A stretch of DNA of 64,000 bases, from contig CAYFYY010000012.1 of the NCBI GenBank assembly GCA_964347475.1, forward strand, positions 3,317 to 67,316. Reading direction: 5' to 3'. Of this stretch, positions 45,673-55,342 are shown one piece after another (the stretch's first letter is position 1; each line of letters opens with the position of its first letter). Both the position numbers and the translations under genes were made by a program. The notes below the pieces were generated by a model, which saw only the letters and a program-made list of their open reading frames with translations, had not been told where the DNA came from and did no database searches. The stretch comes from GCA-020356105 sp964347475 (lineage in GTDB: Bacteria; Pseudomonadota; Alphaproteobacteria; UBA8366; JADFVY01).

Positions 45673-47802
45673 TCAGATGTCGAGCCCGCGAATATAGTCG
45701 CCCAGCGCGGCGGTGGCCGCATTGAACGCCTCGCGGCTCTCTTCGGTTTCCGCAAGGATGGTCTCGAGGTTGTCCTCCTGGACGTCGAGCTTCTTCAGAT
45801 ACCGCTGGTGCAGGTCGCTGTCGCGCGGAATCCGCGCGAGGTTGTCGCGGATGCGGCGCTGCTCCTCGTGGATGCTGTTGCGCTCGCCCTCGAGCTCCTG
45901 CAGCCGGCGCTGGTGCGTATCGACCACGTCGCGCAGCTGCGCCAGCTGACGCAGCGCCTGGCGCACCCGCTCGCTCAGCTCCCCGTTGCCGGCATAGGCC
46001 AGATAGGTGTCCCGGGACTGGCCGGTCAGCGCGATCGTCTGGATCCGCGGCATCGTCAGCTTCACCGTCACCCTGGCCTGCTGCCCCGCCGCGATGCGGC
46101 GCCGCATGCGGTACTGGTCGTCGGTCAGCTCGATCTCCTTGGGATCCGGCGTGACGATCTTCCAGCCCTGCTGGCGCGGGTGCTCGATCAGCACGTCGCG
46201 GTCCTCGTGCGCCGGCCCCTTGATCCGGTAGACGGTGGTCTCCTCGACCTCGTAGGTCAGCTCCAGTACGCCGCGCACGATGCGGCCCTTGGCGATCGCC
46301 TGCTTCGACTCGACCTCGCGGTCGATCAGCGTCTTCTGGTCGAGCGCGAAGCTGACCAGCCGCTCGTCGCCGGCAGGGAGAGTGGAAAGCTGCGCGTCTC
46401 CGACATAGGACGCGCCGCCGCGACCGGTCTCGTACAGGGTGATGACTCCGGCCGGCAGACCGGTGTCGCTGTCGTTGGCCAGCCGCACGGCGGCCAGCGG
46501 ATGCTTGTCATGGGCGGACAGCTGATACAGCCCGACCCGCTCGCCCGGAATGTCGCGGTCGATGATCGGCACCAGCACCGACTGGCCCGAGGTCACGTTG
46601 ACGGCGTGCGGGATCCGGAAGGTCACCTGGGTGGCAGCCTCCTTTGAGGCGGCTGCCACGAGCCGCGCCTGGCTGGGCGGTGCTATGGGTGCGGCGAGCG
46701 ACGCCATCGGCTCTCCGGCCCGGGGCGCTTCGGCCATCGCCCGGTCGCGGCGGGCGACATCCCCCTCGTTCCGCATGTCGAACATCCCCATCATCGCCCC
46801 TTCCCCGGCGAAGCCGCGTTGCGCCTTGCGGAATTGCTCCTGGTATTCCAGGTTGGCGGCGGCGAGCTCGTCGACGTCGAGGTCCACCGCACCCGTGTCG
46901 GCGCGCGGCATGACGCGGCCGAGCACCTCGACCGGGACTTCCGGCCGATGCACGTAGTACGCGGAATAGAGCGCCTGGCGAAATGTCACCGGATTGCCGG
47001 ACACGATGGTCAGCTCGACGTCCGTCCAGTCCTGGCCGCTCATGTTTTCGATGACCGCCCAACCCTGCAGCCGCGCCTTGCCCGCCGCGCCGTCGGCCAG
47101 GCTCAACCGATAGCTCGCCTTCCACAGCGGCGCCGCGACGACGTAGCCGACGCGCACGGTGCGTTTGCCCTTGCCGCGGCTGACGACCTGCAGCGTGCGG
47201 CGGTCGCGGGTGCGATGCTCGGACACCGCCGCGAGTGCGAGGTCGATCTGCGCGCGTAGGTCCGGATCGCTGAAGACGACGGACTCCGCCTCCTCGAAGA
47301 TAAAGGTCTGCAGTCCTTCCGCGGTGATGACACTGACCCGGTTGCGGGTCACCGAGCGTGCCCCGTCGGGCAGCGTCGTCGACTCGGGCACCACGCGGAC
47401 CAGGCGGCCCTCGATCTGGCGCTGCCCGGTCGCCCGGATTCGTGCGCCCGGCAGGGCGTTCAGCAACGCGACCGGCGACTGCAGCGCCTCCGGCCCGAAC
47501 GGCAGGTCCCGGAAGACCTGGGACAGTGGCTCCCGGCCCGGCAGGCGGATCGCGCCGGCGGCCCCGGTGTCGTCATAGACGACGATGCTTTTCAGCACGT
47601 CGTCGACCTGGTCAAGCCGGATCGACAGCGGCAAGGTCGCGTCGCCTTCGACCTGCGCTTCGTATTCGAAATAGCCGACGCCGCCGGCCGACAGCATGAC
47701 GCGCTTGAGCGCCAGGTCCTGGGCGGCAGCGGTATACGGCATTGCGAACGTCGCGGCGGCCAGTACCAGGCTGGCGACCATCGGCAGATGTTTGCTGATC
47801 AC
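45673..47802 (-). CDS. DUF4139-domain secreted protein
   Basis: 709 residues from a GTG at 47802, chosen because GAGGAGA lies 7 nt upstream and a signal peptide follows directly (cut near AAAQ). A longer frame to 47916 has no such site. The N-terminal part (LKRVMLSAGGVGYFEYEA, then LDQVDDVLKSIVVYDDTG) and the long beta-rich middle with VGYVVAAPLWKASYRL and WAVIENMSGQDWTDVELTIVSGNP are the DUF4139 signature. The last 120 residues are a charged coiled coil (LRDVVDTHQRRLQELEGERN). The family is linked to cell-surface or mucoid phenotypes in some bacteria, but its biochemical role is not established. Confidence 0.85.
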   Translation of the reverse strand: MISKHLPMVASLVLAAATFAMPYTAAAQDLALKRVMLSAGGVGYFEYEAQVEGDATLPLSIRLDQVDDVLKSIVVYDDTGAAGAIRLPGREPLSQVFRDLPFGPEALQSPVALLNALPGARIRATGQRQIEGRLVRVVPESTTLPDGARSVTRNRVSVITAEGLQTFIFEEAESVVFSDPDLRAQIDLALAAVSEHRTRDRRTLQVVSRGKGKRTVRVGYVVAAPLWKASYRLSLADGAAGKARLQGWAVIENMSGQDWTDVELTIVSGNPVTFRQALYSAYYVHRPEVPVEVLGRVMPRADTGAVDLDVDELAAANLEYQEQFRKAQRGFAGEGAMMGMFDMRNEGDVARRDRAMAEAPRAGEPMASLAAPIAPPSQARLVAAASKEAATQVTFRIPHAVNVTSGQSVLVPIIDRDIPGERVGLYQLSAHDKHPLAAVRLANDSDTGLPAGVITLYETGRGGASYVGDAQLSTLPAGDERLVSFALDQKTLIDREVESKQAIAKGRIVRGVLELTYEVEETTVYRIKGPAHEDRDVLIEHPRQQGWKIVTPDPKEIELTDDQYRMRRRIAAGQQARVTVKLTMPRIQTIALTGQSRDTYLAYAGNGELSERVRQALRQLAQLRDVVDTHQRRLQELEGERNSIHEEQRRIRDNLARIPRDSDLHQRYLKKLDVQEDNLETILAETEESREAFNAATAALGDYIRGLDI

Positions 47803-47946
47803 TGTGACGTCTCCTCGCTGGATTGCACCCATTAACCACGATTTCGGACCCGGTTGAAAGAACCGTGACTGCCGGGCCCGACAAGGTATGCCGGCAACGA
47901 CCCGCTCTGATGCCACGACGTGGTGATTTTTCCGGAAAGTCCCCGA

Positions 47947-49650
47947 TCAGACGCCTTCCGCCTCTGCCGGTGGCGAAAGTTCGCGCGCGTCGGGAAGAGC
48001 GTACACCGTGAGCGGTTTCGATCTCCCACGGATGGCGACGGTATGGGAGTCGCAGGACGGCGGGGAAATGCCGGCGTACCGGACCACGGTCTCGGAGACG
48101 ATGAGCTGGCAGTCGTACTCCTTGGTCAGCGCCTCGAGCCGGCTCGCCGTATTGACCGTATCGCCGATCGCCGTGATCGAGGTCGCCCCGCCGTAGCCCA
48201 TCTCGCCGACGATCGCCGGCCCGGCGTGGATGCCGATCCCGATGCGCAGCGGTGCGATGTTTTCCAGCACGACGCTCTCGTTGAGCTGTTGCAGGTTCTC
48301 CGACATGGCGCGGGCGGCGGCCAGGGCCCGGCGGCACGCCTCGCCGATCGGCCGCCGGATGCCGAAGACGGCCATGACGCCGTCGCCGATGAATTTGTCG
48401 ATATGGCCGCCGACACTCTCGATGGCGCCACCCATGGCGTCGAAATAGCGGTTCAGCAGAAAGACGACGTCGTAGGGCAGCTGCTGCTCCGACATGCGGG
48501 TGAAGGAGCGCAGGTCCGCGAACAGGACCGCCACCTCCGACTCGTGGCCGTGCGCGACCATTTCCCGCGACGCGGCGGCGCGCAATCCTTCCGCGGGCAG
48601 CACCAGCGGGATGACCGAGACATCTGCGAGCGGGCGGGTCTGGCAGGCAAGACGCACATTCGGCGGTGCCCCGATCCGCTTCAGCACCTCCCGCTCCTGG
48701 CTGTTGGGCGGTGCCAGGCGGTCGAGTCCTTGCGAGATCCGTGTCCGGCAGGTCGAGCACCGTCCCCGGCCGCCGCACACGGCCGCCTGCGGATAGTCCA
48801 GCATGCGGCCCGCCTCGAGGATGGTCGTGCCGGGCAGGACGGCGGCCCGGCGCCCGGCGGGAAAGGTCACCGCGATCTTGCGCCGCCGGTTGATGCCATC
48901 GCGGATCGCGCGGGCCAGCAAGGTTCCCCCCAGAAATATCCAGAATCCGACCAGCAACCCGTCCCTGATCGACAGCAGCAAGGCGGCTTCGGGCGGCCGC
49001 GGCGGGTCGGCTCGGGCGACCAGCGCGGCGGCCCATTCGGCGTCCCCGGAATAGGCGGCGACCGTCTGCGCCGCCTGCGCGAAACCGAGGACGCCGAAGG
49101 CGGGAACCAGCAGCACCGCCCCATAGGTCAACGGGAGCAAGCGGGGATACCAGGGCCGGAACCGCAACCAGAAATGCAGGCCGATGCAGCCGTGGATCCA
49201 CGCCGCCGCGAACACCGCCAGCTGGCGTACGGAGTTCATCGGGTCCGCCACCCACAGGACGTAGAGCACCCAGGCGTAGCTGCCCTGCGTGCCGGCGAGC
49301 TCGTAGCTGATGCGCGTGCCGACGATATGCGCGATCAGCAGCGGCGGGATCGTCAGGCCGAGCAGCAGCTGCGCCGCCTCCCATCCCGCCATGCGCAGCG
49401 TGTGGCGGCGGAAGATCGACCATAATGCAAGCGCGAAATGGATCAGCAGGGAGCCATACAGCGCCACGGTACCCGGCGCGCTGCGCCACAGGCCCACGAA
49501 CAGCTTGCGACCCCACTCCATCGCTTCGAGCGAGACGAGGCCGAGCGCGTGGTTTGCGAAATGGGTGAGCAGGAACGAGAACAGCACCAGGCCGGTGCCG
49601 AGCCGCAGGCGCGTGACGATCTGCGAGCCGCGGGCGGGCTGGTCGGTCAA
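47947..49650 (-). CDS. cyaC: redox-sensing class III adenylate cyclase, CyaC type
   Basis: 567 residues. The start is a TTG at 49650 with GGGGGGA 7 nt upstream; no other start keeps the first helix. Residues 10-245 form about six helices with histidines H30, H34, H71, H83, H108, H153 and H159, matching the SdhC-like diheme-b anchor of rhizobial CyaC. A [2Fe-2S] domain follows with C292, C298, C301 and C336. The cyclase domain (about 372-545) has metal-binding D379 (FADLRSFTR) and D423 (GDGVMAVFG) and NTASRLEAL for transition-state contacts. In the studied homologue, quinone redox state controls cAMP formation. It lies 25 nt downstream of msrA. Confidence 0.9.
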   Translation of the reverse strand: MTDQPARGSQIVTRLRLGTGLVLFSFLLTHFANHALGLVSLEAMEWGRKLFVGLWRSAPGTVALYGSLLIHFALALWSIFRRHTLRMAGWEAAQLLLGLTIPPLLIAHIVGTRISYELAGTQGSYAWVLYVLWVADPMNSVRQLAVFAAAWIHGCIGLHFWLRFRPWYPRLLPLTYGAVLLVPAFGVLGFAQAAQTVAAYSGDAEWAAALVARADPPRPPEAALLLSIRDGLLVGFWIFLGGTLLARAIRDGINRRRKIAVTFPAGRRAAVLPGTTILEAGRMLDYPQAAVCGGRGRCSTCRTRISQGLDRLAPPNSQEREVLKRIGAPPNVRLACQTRPLADVSVIPLVLPAEGLRAAASREMVAHGHESEVAVLFADLRSFTRMSEQQLPYDVVFLLNRYFDAMGGAIESVGGHIDKFIGDGVMAVFGIRRPIGEACRRALAAARAMSENLQQLNESVVLENIAPLRIGIGIHAGPAIVGEMGYGGATSITAIGDTVNTASRLEALTKEYDCQLIVSETVVRYAGISPPSCDSHTVAIRGRSKPLTVYALPDARELSPPAEAEGV

Positions 49651-49675
49651 GGCGGCGTCCCCCCGATGCGCGCCG

Positions 49676-50326
49676 CTAATTCGTCGTCTGCTTCAGCAGG
49701 TCCGGGAAATACCGACGCAGCTTGTCCATCTTCGGTAACGCCACGCAGGCGATATAGGGCTGCGTCGGGTTCAGCGCGGCGTAGTCCTGGTGATAGTCCT
49801 CGGCCTCGTAGAAGGTCTCGAGCGGCACGACCTCGGTGAGGATCGGCGCCGCGAACACGCCGGCGGCATCGAGCTGCCGGAGATACGCCGCGGCAACCTC
49901 GCGCTGGGCATCGTCGACGTGGAAGATCGCCGAGCGGTATTGCGGGCCGATATCGTTGCCCTGGCGGTTCCGCTGGGTCGGGTCGTGCGCGATGGCGAAA
50001 AAGATCCGCAGGATGCGGCCATAGCTGATGCGCGCCGGATCGAAGCGGATCCGGACCACTTCGGCATGGCCCGTGTCACCCGAGCATACGGCGCGGTAAT
50101 TGGCGGTCTCGGCGGCGCCGCCGGCATAGCCCGACACCGCCTCGCGCACGCCGTCGAGCTGGCGATAGACGCCCTCGACGCACCAGAAGCAGCCGCCGGC
50201 CAGCACCGTGACGGACTCCGCCGGCGCCGAAGCCGGATCGATGTCCTGCGCCGGCTCGGGAACCTGGTCGGGGCTGACGCGCAGGCCCTCACCGGTGGTC
50301 GCATTGCCGCCAAGTCCGAACAGCAT
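49676..50326 (-). CDS. msrA: peptide-methionine (S)-S-oxide reductase
   Basis: 216 residues from ATG 50326, preceded by GGAGGAGACAGG, a strong ribosome site. The catalytic motif GCFWC is at 45-49 with C46 as nucleophile; GYAGG and the later DYHQDY segment are standard MsrA landmarks. The enzyme reduces methionine-S-sulfoxide in proteins using thioredoxin. No resolving Cys pair at the C-terminus is seen (it ends LLKQTTN). No signal peptide, so cytoplasmic. It is the first gene of a probable two-gene unit with the redox-sensing cyclase, pairing oxidative damage repair with redox-controlled cAMP. Confidence 0.94.
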   Translation of the reverse strand: MLFGLGGNATTGEGLRVSPDQVPEPAQDIDPASAPAESVTVLAGGCFWCVEGVYRQLDGVREAVSGYAGGAAETANYRAVCSGDTGHAEVVRIRFDPARISYGRILRIFFAIAHDPTQRNRQGNDIGPQYRSAIFHVDDAQREVAAAYLRQLDAAGVFAAPILTEVVPLETFYEAEDYHQDYAALNPTQPYIACVALPKMDKLRRYFPDLLKQTTN

Positions 50327-50420
50327 GTCCTGTCTCCTCCGCTGCGCCTGCCGCATGTCCGCCGCATCAGAAACTCTGTGCGCGGCCCGCGAATTTCAAG
50401 CCCTTCCCGTGGCGATTTGG

Positions 50421-51410
50421 CTACGGCGCCGGATCCAGCGTCGACGGGTCGAACAGCGCCGCCGGGTCCAGCCGCGTTGCCGTCAGCCCGTCCTCGTGCG
50501 CATAGCGGGTCATCGCCGCGAGCTCGTCGCGGTTGCGCGCGAAGCCGTACGGCCAGATGTCGGCGCCCATGACCGCCTGCGTATCCGCCAGCGCGGTCGC
50601 GACCCAGGGCAGGCTGACGCGCAGCACGTTGATCAGGCCGAGCTCGGCGAGCGCCAGGTCCCGTGCCTCGGTGAACGCGGCCAGCAGGCGGCGCGGCAAG
50701 TCGGGGTGCGCGGCCGCGAGCTCGCGGCGGACCGCAAGGCAGTGCATGATCGGGAAGAATCCGGTCTTCCGGTGATAGGCGATCTCCGCCGCGCGATAGT
50801 CGGGAAACAGCCGCGCCACCGGCACCGCCGGGTCGGCGAGGCTGGCGGGCGGGCGCGGCGAGACGATGGCATCGATCTCGCCGGCCGCCAGCAGTCCGTT
50901 CAGCGTCGCGTCCGGGGCGATCGCGGCGGCGTCGATGTCGGCCGGCAGGTCGAGCCTGATGCGCTCGGTCTGGCCCGCCTGCTCGACCCCGCCGATGCGC
51001 CACCTCGCGTCGCGCACGCCGACGCCGTGCCGGTCGCGCAGGATGCCGCGCACCCAAAGGGCCGCGGTCTGCTGGTATTCCGGCAGGCCGATGGTCCGGC
51101 CCCGCAAATCCTCCGGCCGCTCGATGCCGCGGTCGGTGCGCACATAGATCGCGGAGTGGCGGAAGGCGCGCGACAGAAACACCGGGATGCCGACGTAATG
51201 GGCATCGCCGCGCGCGGTCACCGTGATGTGGCTCGACATCGACAGCTCGGTCACGTCGAATTTCCGCTCGCGCAGCGCCGTGCGGAAGATCGCCTCGGGC
51301 TCGCCCGGGCTGGCCTCGAAGGTGACGCCGGGCACGGTCACGCGGCCGTCGAGGACGGGCCGCGAGCGGTCGGTGGCAACGCAGGCCAGGGTCAGTCTGA
51401 GATCGGTCAC
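50421..51410 (-). CDS. solute-binding-like protein of the 4,5-dihydroxyphthalate decarboxylase (Pht5-like) family
   Basis: 329 residues from a GTG at 51410 with AGGAGAG upstream. It has the two-lobed periplasmic-binding fold without a signal peptide: LRLTLACVATDRSRPVLDG at the start, FDVTELSMSSHITVTARGD, IPVFLSRAFRHSAIYVR and GIERPEDLRGRTIGLPEYQQTAALW. Many proteins of this family are labelled 4,5-dihydroxyphthalate decarboxylase, but a function is proven for few. It is divergent from the hyuA-led operon and may be a cytoplasmic enzyme or sensor for the same compound; this is inference from position. Confidence 0.75.
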   Translation of the reverse strand: MTDLRLTLACVATDRSRPVLDGRVTVPGVTFEASPGEPEAIFRTALRERKFDVTELSMSSHITVTARGDAHYVGIPVFLSRAFRHSAIYVRTDRGIERPEDLRGRTIGLPEYQQTAALWVRGILRDRHGVGVRDARWRIGGVEQAGQTERIRLDLPADIDAAAIAPDATLNGLLAAGEIDAIVSPRPPASLADPAVPVARLFPDYRAAEIAYHRKTGFFPIMHCLAVRRELAAAHPDLPRRLLAAFTEARDLALAELGLINVLRVSLPWVATALADTQAVMGADIWPYGFARNRDELAAMTRYAHEDGLTATRLDPAALFDPSTLDPAP

Positions 51411-51522
51411 GACGCGAGGCTCTCCTGCTGGAAACGGCGGTCAGGCTGGCCTCCAGCGTAGCGCAGACACGCCATCGTGGACAATCGGAGACATCCTATG
51501 GCTTGACGGCGCGCGAAAATAC

Positions 51523-51540
51523 GTGCTGTATACTTGTTGC
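51523..51540 (+). promoter_or_regulatory. candidate -10/operator of the hyuA operon (GTATAC palindrome)
   Basis: TATACT at 51529-51534 is a good -10 match 45 nt before the hyuA start; TTGACG at 51503-51508 could be a -35, but the 20-nt spacing is long. GTATAC at 51528-51533 within CTGTATACTT resembles the TTGTATACAA-type sites bound by several GntR/FCD regulators, and one such regulator is encoded in this operon. Assignment by pattern only. Confidence 0.4.
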
Positions 51541-51578
51541 ATTCAAACTGCGGCAGCGACGGCGCGGGGAGCGATATC

Positions 51579-53642
51579 GTGGCCTGGACCATCGGGGTCG
51601 ACGTCGGCGGCACCTTCACCGACTTCTTTGCGCTGGACGAGGCGACCGGCGCGGTGCGCGTCGGAAAACGCCCGTCGACGCCGGACGACCCCGGCCGGGC
51701 GATCCTCGAGGGCTTGCGCGAGGTCGCCGCCGCGCACGGCATCCCGCTGGCCGAGGTCGGGCGCTTCTCGCACGGCACCACGGTCGCCACCAACGCGCTG
51801 ATCCAGCGCCGCGGCGGCGCGGTCGCGCTGGTCACGACGAAGGGCTTCCGCGACCTCCTGGAGATCGGCCGCCAGACCCGCCCGCACATGTACGACCTGT
51901 ATCGCGACCACCCGCCGCCGCTGGTGCCGCGCCGGCACCGGCTCGAGCTCGACGAGCGCATCGACGCGGCAGGCGAGGTATTACGCGCGCCCGACGATGC
52001 CGCCATCGCCGACATCGTCGCGCAGGTCCGCGCCACCGGCGCCCGCGCCTGCGCCGTCTGCTTCCTGTTCGCCTTCCTCAACCCCGCGCATGAGCGGGCG
52101 GTCGCGGATGCCTTGCGCGCCGCCGACCCGGACCTGCTGGTCTCGCTGTCCTCGGAGGTGCAGCCAGAATTCCGCGAATACGAGCGCTTCTCGACCACGG
52201 TGCTGAACGCCTACCTGCAGTCGGTGATGCACGACTACGTGCGGCATCTCGAGGCGGGGCTCGCCGACATCGTGCCGAACGCGACCCTCGGCATCAACCA
52301 GTCGAGCGGCGGGCTGATGTCGCTCGGCACGGCGCGCGACTTCCCGGTGCGCACCGCCCTGTCGGGCCCGGCGGCCGGCGTCGTCGGGGCGCTGCACGTG
52401 GCGCAGGCGGCCGGCCGCGCGAGCGTCATCACCCTCGACATGGGCGGCACCAGCGCCGACGTCGCGCTCATCCGCGGCGGCCGCGCCGACATCGCCTTCG
52501 ACCGCAGCGTGGCCGGCTTCCCGATCCGCCTTGCGATGGTCGACATCAACACGGTCGGCGCAGGCGGCGGCTCGATCGCCTGGTTCGACCGCGACGGGCT
52601 GATGAAGGTGGGCCCGTTGAGCGCCGGCGCCGACCCGGGCCCCGCCTGCTACGGCCGCGGCGGCACCGAGCCGACGGTGTCCGACGCCAATCTCGTCCTC
52701 GGTCGCCTGTCGCCGCGCGGCCTCCTCGACGGGCGCATGGCGCTGGACCGGGAGCTCGCCCGCACGGCCTTCGCGCCGGCCGCCGAGCGCCTCGGCTTTT
52801 CCGTCGCGCGCACCGCCCACGGCATGCTCGGCATCGTCGTCGCCAACATGGTGCGGGCGATCCGCACCATCTCGGTCGAGCGCGGCCACGACCCGCGCCG
52901 CTTCGCGCTGATGCCGTTCGGCGGCGCCGGGCCGCTGCATGCAAGGGACGTCGCCGCGGCGCTCGGGATCTCCGAGATCCTGGTCCCGCCGGCGCCGGGC
53001 ATCGTCTGCGCCCAGGGGCTCGTCGTCTCGGACCTCAAGGAGGATTTCGTCGCCAGCCAGCGCACCCCGGTGGAGCCGGCGAACGACCCGGCGATCCGTG
53101 AGCTGGTCGCCGGGCTGCTGGCGCGGGCCGCGGCCTGGTTCGCCGACGAGGCGGTGCCGGCAGAGCTGCGCGGCCTCGAGCTCGGCTACGACATGCGCTA
53201 TATCGGCCAGAATTTCGAGCTCGCGGTACCGATCGTCGCCGCCGCGGCCATCGCGGCCGACAGCCTGCCCGCCGCGGGCGCCCTCAAGGATCTGTTCTTC
53301 GCCGCGCACGACCGGGCCTACGGCTACCACAACCCGGACGACCCGGTGGAGGTCGTGAACATCCGGCTGACGGCGCGCGGCCGTCTGTACCGCGAGCCCG
53401 CGGCGCAGGACGCGCCGCCCTCCCCCGCCCCGCCGGCGCCATTCGAGACGCGGCCCGTGTATTTCACGGATTTCGAAACGCCGCTGGACACGCCGGTCTA
53501 CAAGCGCTCGGATTTGCTGGCCGGCCACGTCATCGAAGGGCCGGCCATCGTCGAGCAGCTGGACGCGACGACGCCGCTCTGGCCCGGCGACCGCGCCACG
53601 GTCGACGGCGGCGGCACGATCGTCATCGAGGTGCGGACATGA
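51579..53642 (+). CDS. hyuA: hydantoinase/oxoprolinase family ATP-dependent amidohydrolase, A subunit
   Basis: 687 residues from a GTG at 51579, with GGGGAG 7 nt upstream; this puts WTIGVDVGGTFTDFFALDE, the ATP phosphate-1 loop of the ASKHA fold, at the start. Phosphate-2 is LDMGGTSADVALI, and SGPAAGVVGA is another family mark. HyuA with HyuB forms ATP-driven enzymes that open lactam or hydantoin rings (5-oxoprolinase, N-methylhydantoinase) or carboxylate ketones (acetone/acetophenone carboxylases). Which reaction applies cannot be read from sequence. The stop overlaps hyuB as ATGA. No third small carboxylase subunit is present, which favours a hydrolase. Confidence 0.88.
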   Translation: MAWTIGVDVGGTFTDFFALDEATGAVRVGKRPSTPDDPGRAILEGLREVAAAHGIPLAEVGRFSHGTTVATNALIQRRGGAVALVTTKGFRDLLEIGRQTRPHMYDLYRDHPPPLVPRRHRLELDERIDAAGEVLRAPDDAAIADIVAQVRATGARACAVCFLFAFLNPAHERAVADALRAADPDLLVSLSSEVQPEFREYERFSTTVLNAYLQSVMHDYVRHLEAGLADIVPNATLGINQSSGGLMSLGTARDFPVRTALSGPAAGVVGALHVAQAAGRASVITLDMGGTSADVALIRGGRADIAFDRSVAGFPIRLAMVDINTVGAGGGSIAWFDRDGLMKVGPLSAGADPGPACYGRGGTEPTVSDANLVLGRLSPRGLLDGRMALDRELARTAFAPAAERLGFSVARTAHGMLGIVVANMVRAIRTISVERGHDPRRFALMPFGGAGPLHARDVAAALGISEILVPPAPGIVCAQGLVVSDLKEDFVASQRTPVEPANDPAIRELVAGLLARAAAWFADEAVPAELRGLELGYDMRYIGQNFELAVPIVAAAAIAADSLPAAGALKDLFFAAHDRAYGYHNPDDPVEVVNIRLTARGRLYREPAAQDAPPSPAPPAPFETRPVYFTDFETPLDTPVYKRSDLLAGHVIEGPAIVEQLDATTPLWPGDRATVDGGGTIVIEVRT

Positions 53643-55330
53643 CGGACAAATCGCCGGCGCTGGACCCGATCGGGCTCGAGATCCTGTCGAACGCCCTGCG
53701 CTCGATCACCGACGAGAGCTTCGTGGCCCTGATGAAGAGCGCGTACTCCACCAACATCAAGGAACGGCACGACCATTCTACGGCGATCACCGACCCGGCC
53801 GGCCGCCTGATCGTGCAGGCGGAGGAATCGCTGCCGATCCACATCGCCTCGATGATGGGGCTGATGGCGGCGCTGCTCGCGAAGTTCGCCGGTGACATCA
53901 AGGAGGGCGACATCTTCGTCGCCAACGACCCGCATGTCGCCGGCGGCACCCACCTGCCGGACATCAACATGGCGATGCCGGTGTTCGTGGACGGCAGGCT
54001 GGTCGCCTTCGTCTGCAACATCGCCCACCACGCCGATGTCGGCGGCATGGCCCCCGGCAGCATGGCCGGCGGCATGTCCGAGATCTACCAGGAAGGGCTG
54101 CGCATCCCCGTCGTCCGCCTGTTCCGCGCCGGCGAGCTGCAGCGGGACCTGTTCGACCTCCTGCTGCTCAACGTACGGGTGCCGGCGGAGCGGCGCGGCG
54201 ACTACTACGCCCAGATCGCCGCCTGCCAGCTCGGACGCCGCCGCCTGCTGGAGGTGATCGACAGCTGGTCGGTGGCGACCGTCAGCGCCGCGTTCGACGA
54301 GATCATCGCGCGCACGGCTTCCCGCATGCGCAGCGCCGTCGCCGGCATCCCCGACGGGACGTATCGCTTCGAGGACGTCATGGACGACGACGGGCTGGGC
54401 ACGAAAAGCATTCCAATCCGCCTCGAGATGACCAAGTCCGGCGAGGCGATCCGCTTCGACTTCTCCGGCACCGCCAAGCAGGTGCCCGGCAACATCAACG
54501 TGACCATGAACGCGACCATCGCCAGCGTCTGCTATGCCCTGAAGGCGCTGCTCGACCCGGAGGTGCCGAACAACGAGGGCATGCTGGGCATCCCGGAGAT
54601 CGTCGCGCCGAAGGGCACGCTGCTGAACGCCGCCTTCCCGGCCCCGGTGGCGGCGCGTGCCAACACCTGCCAGCGCATCATCGATGTCGCGCTCGGCGCC
54701 CTGGCCGAGGCGCTGCCGGGCCGGGTCGTCGCCGCCGGCAACGGCGCCAACACGACGGCCGTGTTCGCCGGCACCGACCCGCGCACCGGCAGCGGCTATG
54801 TCTACCTCGAGACTCTGGGCGGCGGCATGGGCGCGCGGCCGACCGCCGACGGCAAGGACGGCGTGCAGGTCGGCATCACCAACACCTCGAACCTGCCCGT
54901 CGAGGCGATCGAGATGGAGTACCCGCTGCGCGTCGAGGAATACAGCCTGGTTGCCGATTCCGGCGGCGCCGGGACGTTTCGCGGCGGCGGCGGGCTGCGC
55001 CGGGTGGTCAGCCCGGTCGGCCACGACTGCCTGTTCAATGGCGCCGGCGAGCGCTTCAGCAACCGCCCGTGGGGCCTCGAGGGCGGCCGCCCCGGCGGCA
55101 GCGGGCGGTTCCTCATCGAAGGTGGCGCCGCGGCGCCACGGCGCCTTGACGACAAGCCGTCCGGCGTGACCGTGACGCCCGGCCAGCGCATCGTCGTCGA
55201 GACCCCCGGCGCTGGCGGCTGGGGCGACCCGAGGGAGCGCGACCCGGCGGCCCTGGCCGAGGACCGCGACAGCGGCAAGTTCACGGACGCGTTCCTGGTC
55301 GAGAACTACGGCGAGGGAGGCGGTGAATGA
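53639..55330 (+). CDS. hyuB: hydantoinase/oxoprolinase family, B subunit
   Basis: 563 residues. The opening DPIGLEILSNALRSITDESF and the metal/active-site segment FVANDPHVAGGTHLPDINMAMPVF (parts: VANDPHVAGGTHLPDINM) with IAHHADVGGMAPGS are standard for HyuB. GAGTFRGGGGLRR near residue 440 is the conserved glycine loop. It overlaps hyuA by 4 nt, as expected for a subunit pair. Its 3' end (GTGAATGA) may once have overlapped the next gene: a repeat element now fills the 157 nt before mttB. Confidence 0.88.
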   Translation: MTDKSPALDPIGLEILSNALRSITDESFVALMKSAYSTNIKERHDHSTAITDPAGRLIVQAEESLPIHIASMMGLMAALLAKFAGDIKEGDIFVANDPHVAGGTHLPDINMAMPVFVDGRLVAFVCNIAHHADVGGMAPGSMAGGMSEIYQEGLRIPVVRLFRAGELQRDLFDLLLLNVRVPAERRGDYYAQIAACQLGRRRLLEVIDSWSVATVSAAFDEIIARTASRMRSAVAGIPDGTYRFEDVMDDDGLGTKSIPIRLEMTKSGEAIRFDFSGTAKQVPGNINVTMNATIASVCYALKALLDPEVPNNEGMLGIPEIVAPKGTLLNAAFPAPVAARANTCQRIIDVALGALAEALPGRVVAAGNGANTTAVFAGTDPRTGSGYVYLETLGGGMGARPTADGKDGVQVGITNTSNLPVEAIEMEYPLRVEEYSLVADSGGAGTFRGGGGLRRVVSPVGHDCLFNGAGERFSNRPWGLEGGRPGGSGRFLIEGGAAAPRRLDDKPSGVTVTPGQRIVVETPGAGGWGDPRERDPAALAEDRDSGKFTDAFLVENYGEGGGE

Positions 55331-55342
55331 CGGACCGGCGGC

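Noticed and set aside
47612..49516. 634-codon frame overlapping the cyclase gene
   Set aside because: Arg/Gly/Pro-rich shadow of cyaC; no motif, whereas the cyclase frame has all catalytic residues.
53639..55330. HyuAB as an acetone or acetophenone carboxylase
   Set aside because: Those enzymes have an additional small subunit, which is absent here; kept as a lower-probability alternative.
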